A stretch of DNA of 6,159 bases from CAZGSV01 sp964528605 (GTDB lineage: Bacteria; Armatimonadota; Zipacnadia; CAZGSV01): NCBI GenBank assembly GCA_964528605.1, contig CAZGSV010000153.1, forward strand, positions 1 through 6,159, given 5' to 3'. A model generated the notes under the pieces. The model was not told the DNA's origin. It ran no database searches and saw nothing but the letters and a program-made list of their open reading frames with translations. How positions within the stretch are numbered: the stretch's first letter is position 1; every line of letters begins with the position of its first letter. Position numbers and translations under genes: made by a program. Shown here one piece after another: positions 1 through 5,251 of this stretch.

Positions 1-1
1 C

Positions 2-808
2 GACCTCGCCGCCGCCTACCGCCGCGGCGCCACCTTCGCCACCAACGGCCCCATCCTGCTACTCGAGGTCAACGGCGCCCAGCCCGGCGACGAGGTCGCC
101 CTCGCCTCGCCCGACGAGGTGCAGGTCACGCTCAAGGCCTACTCCATCTTCGGCCTCTCGCGCCTCGAACTCCTCCTCAACGGCCAGGTGTGTGCTACGG
201 ACGTGCCCGGCCCGGAGGCCGTAGGGGCGGGATCTTATCCCGCCCGCGACCCCGCCACCGGCGGGGTCGAGACCGTAGGGGCGACCCGGTGGGTCGCCCG
301 GCCTCCTGTAGCGTCGGGCTCCCTCGTTGGCGGGGTCTGCCTGGGGCACGACTTCACGCCCGACGTTGCCTGTCCTGTAGGAGCGGCATTCCTGCCGCGA
401 AACGACGCCGAAGGCGGCGCCCCATGTGCCTCCTCCCTCGAACTCCGCGCGACCATCCCCATCACCGACTCCGCCTGGATTGCCGCCCGCGCCTTCGGGC
501 CCGATTGCGAATTCGTGGACACCGGCCACCTCAACGGCTGGGTGCGCGAGCAAGGCGCCCAATTCGCCCACACCAGCCCGGTGTGGGTCTCGGTCGGCGG
601 CAAGCCCGTGCGCGCCAGCGCCGCCGATGCCCAGTACTTCGTCGCCTGGATCGAGGCCGCCAAGACCTACATCACTCGCTGGCGCGAGACCACCGACGAG
701 CCCGCCGCGCGCGAACGCCACTGGTACCAAACCTTCCTCAACCGCGCCGCCCAAGCCCAAGACGTCTTCCGCCAAATCGCCGCCGAAGCCACCGTGCGCG
801 CCCGCTGA
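2..808 (+). CDS. CehA/McbA-family metallohydrolase, C-terminal part (5' end outside window)
   Basis: The reading frame is open from the first bases and ends at TGA 806-808, giving 268 residues without a start, so the gene begins upstream. The opening residues (AYRRGATFATNGPILLLEVNG) and the stretches IPITDSAWIAARAFG, HTSPVWVSVGGKPV and YFVAWIEAAKTYITRWR resemble the C-terminal region of CehA/McbA-type proteins, whose N-terminal PHP metal-binding domain would lie outside the window. Family members are putative metal-dependent hydrolases, often secreted; the substrate cannot be told here. Between LLLNGQVC and SLELRATIPI lie about 65-80 residues rich in Gly, Pro and Ala. They are encoded by a run of GTAG-headed palindromes (221-398) and do not look like the family. 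The frame stays open through them and family-like sequence resumes, so the insertion is in frame. The family assignment is from memory of motifs and is moderately sure; the frame itself is certain. Confidence 0.75.
   Translation, partial: DLAAAYRRGATFATNGPILLLEVNGAQPGDEVALASPDEVQVTLKAYSIFGLSRLELLLNGQVCATDVPGPEAVGAGSYPARDPATGGVETVGATRWVARPPVASGSLVGGVCLGHDFTPDVACPVGAAFLPRNDAEGGAPCASSLELRATIPITDSAWIAARAFGPDCEFVDTGHLNGWVREQGAQFAHTSPVWVSVGGKPVRASAADAQYFVAWIEAAKTYITRWRETTDEPAARERHWYQTFLNRAAQAQDVFRQIAAEATVRAR
221..398 (+). repeat. Cluster of GTAG-headed REP-like palindromes inside the hydrolase gene
   Basis: Five hairpins stand in a row. GTAG at 221 leads into a 9-bp perfect stem 225-233/237-245 with a 3-nt loop. 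A 10-bp stem at 247-256/260-269, with loop ACC, follows without its own GTAG. GTAG at 275 leads into a 9-bp stem 279-287/291-299 with a 3-nt loop. GTAG at 308 leads into an 8-bp stem 312-319/358-365 with a 38-nt loop. GTAG at 377 leads into a 6-bp stem 383-388/393-398 with loop TTCC. A GTAG tetranucleotide at the foot of a palindrome is the known hallmark of REP sequences mobilised by RAYT (REP-associated tyrosine) transposases. No RAYT gene is in the window. The cluster is translated as part of the surrounding gene. Confidence 0.8.
247..269 (+). repeat. Palindrome with core CCCCGCCACCGGCGGGG, copy 1
   Basis: A perfect 10-bp stem closes an ACC loop. The 17-nt core CCCCGCCACCGGCGGGG (250-266) recurs exactly at 3960-3976 in the intergenic region about 3.7 kb away. 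This shows that the coding and non-coding palindromes belong to one dispersed family. Confidence 0.8.
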
Positions 809-969
809 CCCCCCGCCTCAACAAAGCACCTTTACGGCCGACATTCCTCGGCGTATCGCCTCCCTTGTCTACCGTATGCCCTCTGCCACCTACTTCCCTC
901 TGCCCACTCCCCTCGTTGCGGTCCCCCTCGCTTGGTGCTACCGTTCTCCCCCTGTTAGTCGCTCCGACC

Positions 970-986
970 GGAGGCCGCCGCTCTTG
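970..986 (+). promoter_or_regulatory. Ribosome binding site and TTG start of first transporter
   Basis: GGAGG at 970-974 lies 9 nt before TTG at 984-986. No ATG or GTG sits nearby in this frame at a place that keeps the transporter N-terminus. The paralogue downstream has the same arrangement (AGGAGG, 9 nt, TTG) followed by the same codons for RLRWQL, so the paired conservation decides the start. Confidence 0.7.
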
Positions 987-2255
987 ACCTCTCGCCTGCG
1001 TTGGCAACTCTCGACCATGATGTTCTTGCAGTACGCCATCTTCGGCGCCTGGATGCCGATCCTGGCCCTGCACCTCAACCGCCTGGGAATCAGCGGCCTC
1101 CAGATCGGCTACATCTACGGCACCCTCGCCCTCGCCTCCATCATCTCGCCCTTCATCGCCGGCCAGATCGCCGACCGCTACTTCGCCACCCAACGCTTCC
1201 TCGCCGCCTCGCACCTCCTCGGCTCCGTCCTGCTCTACGTCATCGCCACGCGCACCACCTTCCTCGGCATCTACGTCACTATGTTCCTCTACGCGCTCAT
1301 CTACGTGCCCACCCCCGCGCTCGGCAACGCCCTCGCCTTCCACCATCTGCCCGACGCGCAGAAGAACTTCGGCCCTATCCGCGCCTGGGGCACCGCCGGC
1401 TGGGTCTTCGCCGGCTGGCTTTTCGGCGCCTGGCTCGGGCTGTTGGACCCAGTCCTCCGCGCCCTCTCGCCCGCCGCGGCGCACGCGCTCGCCTCCTGGC
1501 GCGGCCCGCAGGCGAACGTCGGACAGTCGCTGGTGCTCGCCTCCAGCATCTCTGCGCTGCTGGGGCTCTACTGTCTGACTCTCCCGCACACGCCCCCCCG
1601 GCGCGCGGCCAGGAACCCCTGGGCTTTTCTCGCCGCGCTCTCCCTTCTGCGCCAGCGCAACTTCGGCGTCCTCGTCGGCGTCTCCTTCTTCATGGCTACC
1701 CAGACGGGCTTCCACTACCAGTTGACCCCCATCTTCTTCCGCGAAGCGCTTTCCATTCCAGCGGCCTGGGTCGCGCCCCTGCTCACCATCGGCCAGATCG
1801 GGGAGGTGGCCATGCTCGCGCTGCTCCCGCTGGCCATCAAGAGGCTGGGGATGCGAACCACTATCGCCCTCGGCATCGCCGCCTGGCCCCTGCGCTACCT
1901 CATCTTCGCCCTTGGCAAGCCGACGGCGCTCGCCGTCGCCGCTCAGTCACTGCACGGCTTGGCCTTTGCCTTCTTTGTGGTCGCCTCCCAGTTGTACGCC
2001 AACGAGGTCGCCCAGGGCGACATCCGCGCCAGCGCGCAGAACCTGCTCGTCTTCGTCTACGGAGGGGTAGGGGCCTTTCTGGGCAACCTCTTCGCTGGGT
2101 GGTCCGACGTCCTTCTCCACCGCGACTTCCACACCCTCTTCCTCCTCCCCGTCGCCATCACCACCGCCTGCTGCCTCGCCTTCCTCCTCGGCTTCTCCGA
2201 GCGCACCCGCATCGCGCACCTTTCCGCCGCCTCGGAGCCCACCCCTTCCTCCTAG
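984..2255 (+). CDS. MFS transporter, nucleoside:H+ symporter-like (paralogue 1)
   Basis: From TTG 984 the product is 423 residues, a normal length for a 12-helix major facilitator protein, and nearly all of it is hydrophobic segments with short loops. The loop between helices 2 and 3 carries the MFS-type signature GQIADRYFATQRF (60-72). A second conserved stretch, YANEVAQGDIRASAQ (338-352), recalls the late loop of the Nuc_H_symport family (NupG/XapB type). The likely role is proton-coupled uptake of nucleosides or similar solutes across the inner membrane; the substrate is inferred from family resemblance only. It is about 60% identical by eye to the next gene, with a distinctive extra stretch of about a dozen residues around 152-176 in the middle of the protein. 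The gap to the hydrolase gene is 175 nt of C-rich sequence, with no clear promoter or terminator. The open frame extends far upstream of 984, but that part is shadow sequence over the previous gene. Confidence 0.88.
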   Translation: MTSRLRWQLSTMMFLQYAIFGAWMPILALHLNRLGISGLQIGYIYGTLALASIISPFIAGQIADRYFATQRFLAASHLLGSVLLYVIATRTTFLGIYVTMFLYALIYVPTPALGNALAFHHLPDAQKNFGPIRAWGTAGWVFAGWLFGAWLGLLDPVLRALSPAAAHALASWRGPQANVGQSLVLASSISALLGLYCLTLPHTPPRRAARNPWAFLAALSLLRQRNFGVLVGVSFFMATQTGFHYQLTPIFFREALSIPAAWVAPLLTIGQIGEVAMLALLPLAIKRLGMRTTIALGIAAWPLRYLIFALGKPTALAVAAQSLHGLAFAFFVVASQLYANEVAQGDIRASAQNLLVFVYGGVGAFLGNLFAGWSDVLLHRDFHTLFLLPVAITTACCLAFLLGFSERTRIAHLSAASEPTPSS

Positions 2256-2439
2256 CGCGCGCACCCCACCACTACAAGCCCCCTGCCCGCATCCCGTCCG
2301 CCCTCTGCTATCTACTTCCAACTACGCCTTCCCCACCGGCCACCTACCATCCTCTGGTCACTGGCCACTCGCCCGTTGCCCCCATGCCCCCCTCCGTGCT
2401 ACCGTTTGCCATCCGGCTTGCCCCATGCGCCGCCTGACG

Positions 2440-2457
2440 AGGAGGTAGGTGCCCTTG
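2440..2457 (+). promoter_or_regulatory. Ribosome binding site and TTG start of second transporter
   Basis: AGGAGG at 2440-2445 is followed after 9 nt by TTG at 2455-2457. An in-frame GTG at 2449 is only 3 nt from the purine run, too close for efficient initiation. The TTG matches the start of the paralogue at 984 in spacing and in the following codons, so TTG is preferred. Confidence 0.7.
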
Positions 2458-3690
2458 ACCGGTCGCCTGCGTTGGCAACTCTCCGCCATGATGTTCCTCC
2501 AGTACGCCGTCTGGGGCGCCTGGGCCCCCGTCATTTCGGTCCACTTCCAGAACCTGGGCATCATGGGCATTCCTCTGGGCTATATCTTCGGCACCATGGC
2601 CCTCGCGGCCATGCTCACGCCCTTCATCGCCGGCCAGATCGCCGACCGCTACTTCGCCACCCAGAGATTCCTGGCCTTCTGCCATATCGTCGGCGGCGTC
2701 CTGCTCATCATCGCCGCCACCCGTACCACCTTCCCCATCCTCTACGCCCTTATGCTTGGCAACGCGCTCCTCTACGCTCCCACCCTCGCGCTCACCAACT
2801 CCCTCGCCTTCCACCACCTCCCCGATGCGCAGAAGACCTTCCCCTCCATCCGCATATGGGGCACCATCTCGTGGGTGGCCGTCGGCTGGCTCTTCGGCCT
2901 CTGGCTCGGCAACGCCGCCGTACATTGGTCCTGGGTCAACGTTGGCAACTCGCTCGTGCTCGGCGGCGGACTTGGGGTGGTCCTCGGCCTCTTCTGCCTG
3001 ACGCTGCCGCATACTCCGCCCGCGCGCGAAGCGAAGAACCCTTGGGCCTTCCTCCAGGCGTTTTCCCTGGTCAGACAGCGCAACTTCGGAGTCCTCTTCG
3101 TCGTCTCCTTCCTGGTCGCGACCGAACTCGCCTTCTACTACCAGTTGACCCCCATATTCTTTAAGGACCAGGCGGGCCTGGGGCTGCCGGAAGCGTGGGT
3201 CGGACCCGTGATGACCATCGGACAGATGGCCGAGGCCTTGGTGATGCTTGCCCTGCCGTTCTCCTTGAAGCGCTTCGGAATGAGGACCACGATAGGCATC
3301 GGCATCGCTACCTGGCCGGTCCGCTACCTCATCTTCGCCATCGGCCACCCCACACCCCTCGTCATCGCCGCCCAGTCCCTCCACGGCGTCTGCTATGCCT
3401 TCTTCTTCGTCGCCGGCCAGGTCTATGCCAATGAGGTGGCCCAAGGCGATATCCGCGCCAGCGCCCAGAGCCTACTGCTCTTCGTGACCCAGGGCGCCGG
3501 CATGTTCCTCGGCAGCATCTTCGCCGGCTGGGCCCAGGCCTTCTTCCACGGCGACTTCCACAAGATCTTCCTGGTCCCTGTCGCCATCACCGGGGTCTGT
3601 TGCGTGGCCTTCCTCATCGGTTTCTCCGAGCGCGTTCGGCTGGCCCAACTCGCTGCCCAGCAGCAGTCCGCACCCGCAGGCCGCGCCTAG
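2455..3690 (+). CDS. MFS transporter, nucleoside:H+ symporter-like (paralogue 2)
   Basis: The product is 411 residues from the TTG start and ends at TAG 3688-3690. The protein aligns end to end with the preceding transporter: RLRWQLSAMMFLQYA at the N-terminus, GQIADRYFATQRF (60-72), FHHLPDAQK (119-127), HTPPAREAKNPWAFL (186-200), YQLTPIFF (229-236) and YANEVAQGDIRASAQ (324-338). It lacks the extra mid-protein residues of its neighbour. The role is probably uptake of a related but not identical solute; differences cluster in membrane segments, as expected after duplication and divergence. The gap from the previous stop is 199 nt. The tail after helix 12 is polar and short. A 14-bp perfect palindrome (3682-3695) straddles the stop codon, but no T-run follows, so it is not a convincing terminator. 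Confidence 0.9.
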   Translation: MTGRLRWQLSAMMFLQYAVWGAWAPVISVHFQNLGIMGIPLGYIFGTMALAAMLTPFIAGQIADRYFATQRFLAFCHIVGGVLLIIAATRTTFPILYALMLGNALLYAPTLALTNSLAFHHLPDAQKTFPSIRIWGTISWVAVGWLFGLWLGNAAVHWSWVNVGNSLVLGGGLGVVLGLFCLTLPHTPPAREAKNPWAFLQAFSLVRQRNFGVLFVVSFLVATELAFYYQLTPIFFKDQAGLGLPEAWVGPVMTIGQMAEALVMLALPFSLKRFGMRTTIGIGIATWPVRYLIFAIGHPTPLVIAAQSLHGVCYAFFFVAGQVYANEVAQGDIRASAQSLLLFVTQGAGMFLGSIFAGWAQAFFHGDFHKIFLVPVAITGVCCVAFLIGFSERVRLAQLAAQQQSAPAGRA

Positions 3691-3729
3691 GCGCGCGCAG
3701 GAGCGGCCTCCCCCTTCTGACAGGCGGCA

Positions 3730-3756
3730 GTAGCGTCCCAACTCCGTGTCGGACGC
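3730..3756 (+). repeat. GTAG-headed palindrome
   Basis: GTAG at 3730-3733 overlaps the left arm GCGTCC (3733-3738), which pairs with GGACGC (3751-3756) around a 12-nt loop. It shares TAGCGTC with the elements at 308 and 3920, so it appears to be a diverged member of the same family. Confidence 0.6.
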
Positions 3757-3829
3757 CAATGCAGGGCCGCCCCAGGCCGCAGAGGCGAGTCGCCGAGTCG
3801 CCCACCCATCCAAGTCAGGCCCAAACGTT

Positions 3830-3869
3830 GACGCTGCGGGTCCGCGCCCTGCGGACGCGCGGCAGCGTC
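3830..3869 (+). repeat. Two-tier GC-rich hairpin
   Basis: The outer arms GACGCTGC (3830-3837) and GCAGCGTC (3862-3869) are perfect inverted repeats. Inside them GTCCGC (3840-3845) pairs with GCGGAC (3851-3856) around GCCCT. This gives a 14-bp interrupted stem. No T-run follows, so it is not a typical intrinsic terminator, though as a strong structure 140 nt after the transporter stop it could protect or end that transcript. Confidence 0.65.
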
Positions 3870-3881
3870 GGGGTTCATCCC

Positions 3882-4040
3882 GCTCTGTTGAGAACACCCC
3901 CAGCGCGCGGAGCCGGGTTGTAGCGTCCGGCGTCTCTGCCGGACGTTCTGCGCCCGGTACCCCGCCACCGGCGGGGGGCGCTACATCCCCGTGCAATCCT
4001 GGCCGGCGCGGTTAGGCCAAGAGTACCTTCTCAACAGAGC
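3882..4040. repeat. 159-bp segment bounded by 13-bp perfect inverted repeats
   Basis: GCTCTGTTGAGAA at 3882-3894 is the exact reverse complement of 4028-4040. The segment encloses the REPIN-like element at 3919-3985. The layout resembles a small non-autonomous mobile element (MITE-like), but no clear target-site duplication was found at its borders, and there is no transposase gene. Confidence 0.5.
3919..3985. repeat. REPIN-like element: two hairpins inside an outer TGTAGCG/CGCTACA stem
   Basis: TGTAGCG (3919-3925) and CGCTACA (3979-3985) are inverted repeats. Between them lie CGTCCGGC/GCCGGACG (3924-3931/3938-3945, 6-nt loop) and CCCCGCC/GGCGGGG (3960-3966/3970-3976, loop ACC). There is thus a forward GTAG at 3920 and an inverted one (CTAC) at 3981-3984, the arrangement expected of a REPIN, a pair of opposed REPs. 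The first hairpin shares TGTAGCGTC and GACGTT with the element at 308-365, and the second shares its 17-nt core with 250-266. Confidence 0.7.
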
Positions 4041-4173
4041 AGGTTTACTCGGGCGTACGGCCGGCCGAGCAGGGACCAGACACTGGGCAGCCGACAGCCT
4101 CAAGCGCCCTTCACCGCCCCTGGCGCACTCCCCGCTAGCCGTTGTCCACTGTGCGCCGGTAGGTGGCCGCTGT

Positions 4174-4190
4174 TCGCCGGGCACCGGCGA
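4174..4190 (+). repeat. Short perfect palindrome with 3-nt loop
   Basis: TCGCCGG (4174-4180) and CCGGCGA (4184-4190) form a perfect 7-bp stem around GCA, with GTAG immediately after it (4191-4194). It may be a degraded relative of the other palindromes; function unknown. Confidence 0.45.
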
Positions 4191-4276
4191 GTAGCCACTG
4201 CCCGCCACCCTCCTCGCCCGCCTACCGTCTACCAGGCGCCTCCCTCCAACTTTCCCGCGCGCATTCCCCCCTCGCG

Positions 4277-4285
4277 TGGTAAACT
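4277..4285 (+). promoter_or_regulatory. Possible extended -10 promoter of the small secreted protein
   Basis: TGG followed by TAAACT (4280-4285) fits an extended -10 element. No good -35 hexamer is found 16-18 nt upstream, which extended -10 promoters can do without. Transcription would begin near 4292, leaving a leader of about 30 nt before ATG 4324. Confidence 0.45.
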
Positions 4286-4323
4286 ATGAGTGACTCTTGT
4301 GTCATCGAGAGAGGTGAGCGGAG

Positions 4324-4755
4324 ATGAGAAGTCGGTGGCATCTGCTCGGCCTTCTGCTTGTGCTCCTTGTGGCCCTGGCCGTCTCGACCGCGCAGGCGGA
4401 CGGGCTCTACTTCTCCTGGCAAACGTCCTCTACCTCCTTCACGTACTCCTCAGGCTGCTGGCCCATCTACACCCAGCCGCGGCCCGTGGTGATCTACGAG
4501 TGGATTGCCCCTGCCCGGCCGGCCTTCGGCTGGGGTCCCATCTACAACTGGTACGGCTGCGGCGCCCCTCCGCTGACTTACGTGCTGCCGCCGGTCTCGC
4601 CTAACTACGGTCCCGGATGGTGGGGGCACCAGTACGGCTGGGACCGGCCCTATCGCTACCTCACCCAGTGGCCGGCGCGCCCGGAGACGGTGATCATCGT
4701 CAACCAGGATCGCGCGACCGACCCCACGGACAAGGACGAGGAAAAGGAGAAGTAG
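4324..4755 (+). CDS. Small secreted Tyr/Trp/Pro-rich protein of unknown function
   Basis: ATG 4324 follows GAGGTGA (4311-4317) by 6 nt, a good ribosome binding site. The 143-residue product starts with a clear signal peptide: basic MRSRWH, a hydrophobic core of Leu, Val and Ala (7-20), and a likely signal peptidase I cut after AQA at 25. There is no lipobox cysteine, so it is probably exported rather than a lipoprotein. The mature part is rich in Tyr, Trp, Pro and Gly (for example FGWGPIYNWYGCG and NYGPGWWGHQYGW), with two cysteines near 45 and 79 that could form a disulphide. It ends in a charged tail, DPTDKDEEKEK. I do not recognise the family. Aromatic-rich exported proteins of this size may be envelope-associated, but that is a guess. 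It stands alone between non-coding regions. Confidence 0.8.
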   Translation: MRSRWHLLGLLLVLLVALAVSTAQADGLYFSWQTSSTSFTYSSGCWPIYTQPRPVVIYEWIAPARPAFGWGPIYNWYGCGAPPLTYVLPPVSPNYGPGWWGHQYGWDRPYRYLTQWPARPETVIIVNQDRATDPTDKDEEKEK

Positions 4756-4911
4756 CGGGCTAGCCGGGCGCCCGGCCTGAAGGCCGCTGCCGCGCGGCAC
4801 ACTGGCCCCATCGTGGCGCGGCGCGGGCCCGGAGCAGCGGGCTAGAGGCTGCGCCCGCGGCACCCGCGTAGCCAAAGGTAGCCTCTCGCCAGGGCGAAAA
4901 TGTCCTTGTGA
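4756..4911 (+). other. Spacer with short GC palindromes
   Basis: Perfect loopless palindromes are present at 4763-4776 and 4788-4799, and GGCC-TGAA-GGCC at 4774-4785. The words AGCGGGCTAG occur twice (near 4753 and 4837). One or more of these structures just after TAG 4753-4755 may help end the upstream transcript, but no T-run supports an intrinsic terminator. No gene is seen. Confidence 0.5.
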
Positions 4912-4936
4912 CTAGCAAAAAAAGACCGAAATACTG

Positions 4937-4965
4937 TTGACCCCCAGCCGCGGAAGTGGTATACT
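4937..4965 (+). promoter_or_regulatory. rrs P1: rRNA promoter P1
   Basis: TTGACC (4937-4942) and TATACT (4960-4965) are separated by 17 bp, the optimum for sigma-70-type promoters. A run of seven A's at 4917-4923 lies about 50 bp before the expected start and may act as an UP element. Transcription should begin near 4972, directly at the foot of the hairpin 4973-5010. Confidence 0.82.
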
Positions 4966-4972
4966 TCCCTTT

Positions 4973-5010
4973 GCCGTGGGGACACGGGGGCGACTCCGGG
5001 AGCCCACGGC
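4973..5010 (+). promoter_or_regulatory. 5'-terminal leader hairpin of the P1 transcript
   Basis: GCCGTGGG (4973-4980) pairs with CCCACGGC (5003-5010). Inside, CGGGG (4985-4989) pairs with CTCCG (4994-4998) around GCGA, a GNRA tetraloop. The same fold occurs in copy 2 with changed bases, which supports a real RNA structure. It sits at the predicted start of the transcript. Confidence 0.65.
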
Positions 5011-5071
5011 GTTGTGAGTTGAGTACCATCGCACCTTGACGTGTGGCTAGCAAAAAAAGACCGAAATACTC

Positions 5072-5100
5072 TTGACCCCCAGCCGCGGAGGGGGTATAGT
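5072..5100 (+). promoter_or_regulatory. rrs P2: rRNA promoter P2
   Basis: TTGACC (5072-5077) and TATAGT (5095-5100) have a 17-bp spacer. A seven-A tract lies at 5052-5058. Transcription should start near 5107, at the foot of the hairpin 5108-5145. With P1, this is the usual double-promoter layout of bacterial rRNA operons. Confidence 0.82.
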
Positions 5101-5107
5101 TTACTTT

Positions 5108-5145
5108 GCTGTGGGGACACGGGGGTCACCTCGGTAGCCCACGGC
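5108..5145 (+). promoter_or_regulatory. 5'-terminal leader hairpin of the P2 transcript
   Basis: GCTGTGGG (5108-5115) pairs with CCCACGGC (5138-5145), with one U-G pair where copy 1 has C-G. The inner stem CGGGG (5120-5124) pairs with CCTCG (5129-5133) around GTCA. The substitutions relative to copy 1 keep both stems pairable. Confidence 0.65.
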
Positions 5146-5166
5146 CTTTGCTAGTTGAGTACCATC

Positions 5167-5182
5167 GCACCTTGACAATTGA
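5167..5182 (+). promoter_or_regulatory. boxA: boxA-like antitermination site
   Basis: GCACCTTGACAATTGA resembles the E. coli rrn boxA (GCTCTTTAACAATTTA), with 12 of 16 positions equal. Its place between the last promoter and 16S is right for a NusB/NusE (S10) binding site that lets RNA polymerase read untranslated rRNA through terminators. Copy 1 of the module ends after GCACCTTGAC and then diverges. Confidence 0.6.
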
Positions 5183-5217
5183 ATGGCGTGCGTCCGACGG
5201 TGAGCTGTATCCCAGTT

Positions 5218-5233
5218 CAGGCCTAAGGGCCTG
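5218..5233 (+). promoter_or_regulatory. Leader hairpin upstream of 16S
   Basis: CAGGCC (5218-5223) and GGCCTG (5228-5233) form a perfect 6-bp stem around TAAG. It probably belongs to the folded pre-rRNA leader; the partner sequences of the long processing stem would lie beyond the window. Confidence 0.5.
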
Positions 5234-5251
5234 GCGACAATTAGGATCAAC

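Larger units (their letters stand above)
3691..4276 (+). other. Intergenic region with palindromes, no credible gene
   Basis: The stretch between the second transporter and the small secreted protein has open frames in several phases, but none has a ribosome binding site, a recognisable protein or codon use like the neighbours. It contains at least four palindromes (listed separately), a 2 x 8 direct repeat GAGTCGCC at 3787-3802, and C-rich filler near 4190-4270. It looks like an accumulation site for REP-like elements. Confidence 0.65.
4912..5040 (+). repeat. rRNA leader module, copy 1
   Basis: This module (A-tract, promoter, hairpin, conserved tail) is repeated at 5047-5176 with an offset of exactly 135 bp up to the hairpin and 136 bp after a 1-nt indel. 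The most constant parts are CTAGCAAAAAAAGACCGAAA, the -35 and spacer start, CCCACGGC, and the tail from GTTGAGTACC to CTTGAC. It looks like a tandem duplication of an rRNA promoter region. Confidence 0.85.
5047..5176 (+). repeat. rRNA leader module, copy 2
   Basis: This is the second copy of the promoter-hairpin module at 4912-5040. It diverges mainly in the spacer around the -10 and in the loops, and has one extra nucleotide after the hairpin. It is the copy next to 16S and continues into a complete boxA-like site. Confidence 0.85.

Noticed and set aside
119..121. GTG as start of the hydrolase gene
   Set aside because: The frame is open upstream to the window edge and encodes family-like residues there, so this is an internal codon.
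221..398. CRISPR array
   Set aside because: The palindromes differ in sequence, and there are no constant-length repeats with unique spacers of even size and no cas genes.
426..983. Upstream extension of the first transporter frame
   Set aside because: The product is a Pro/Ser/Ala-rich shadow of the hydrolase gene in another phase; the ribosome binding site and the paralogue both support the start at 984.
738..1715. Minus-strand open frame opposite the first transporter, and similar ones at 2344-3444 and 3472-3996
   Set aside because: High GC keeps antisense frames open. Their products are low-complexity (Gly, Glu, Arg, Ala), and no start signals fit.
3868..4045. tRNA-like words (GGGTTCATCCC and nearby arms)
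   Set aside because: No cloverleaf with acceptor, D and anticodon arms at the right spacing could be built.
3600..4208. Small open frames on both strands after the second transporter
   Set aside because: They run across palindromes, have no ribosome binding site, and their products are unlike any recognised protein.
5172..5200. TTGACA at 5172-5177 as a third rRNA promoter
   Set aside because: The expected -10 position (5195-5200) reads CGACGG; the motif is better explained as part of boxA.
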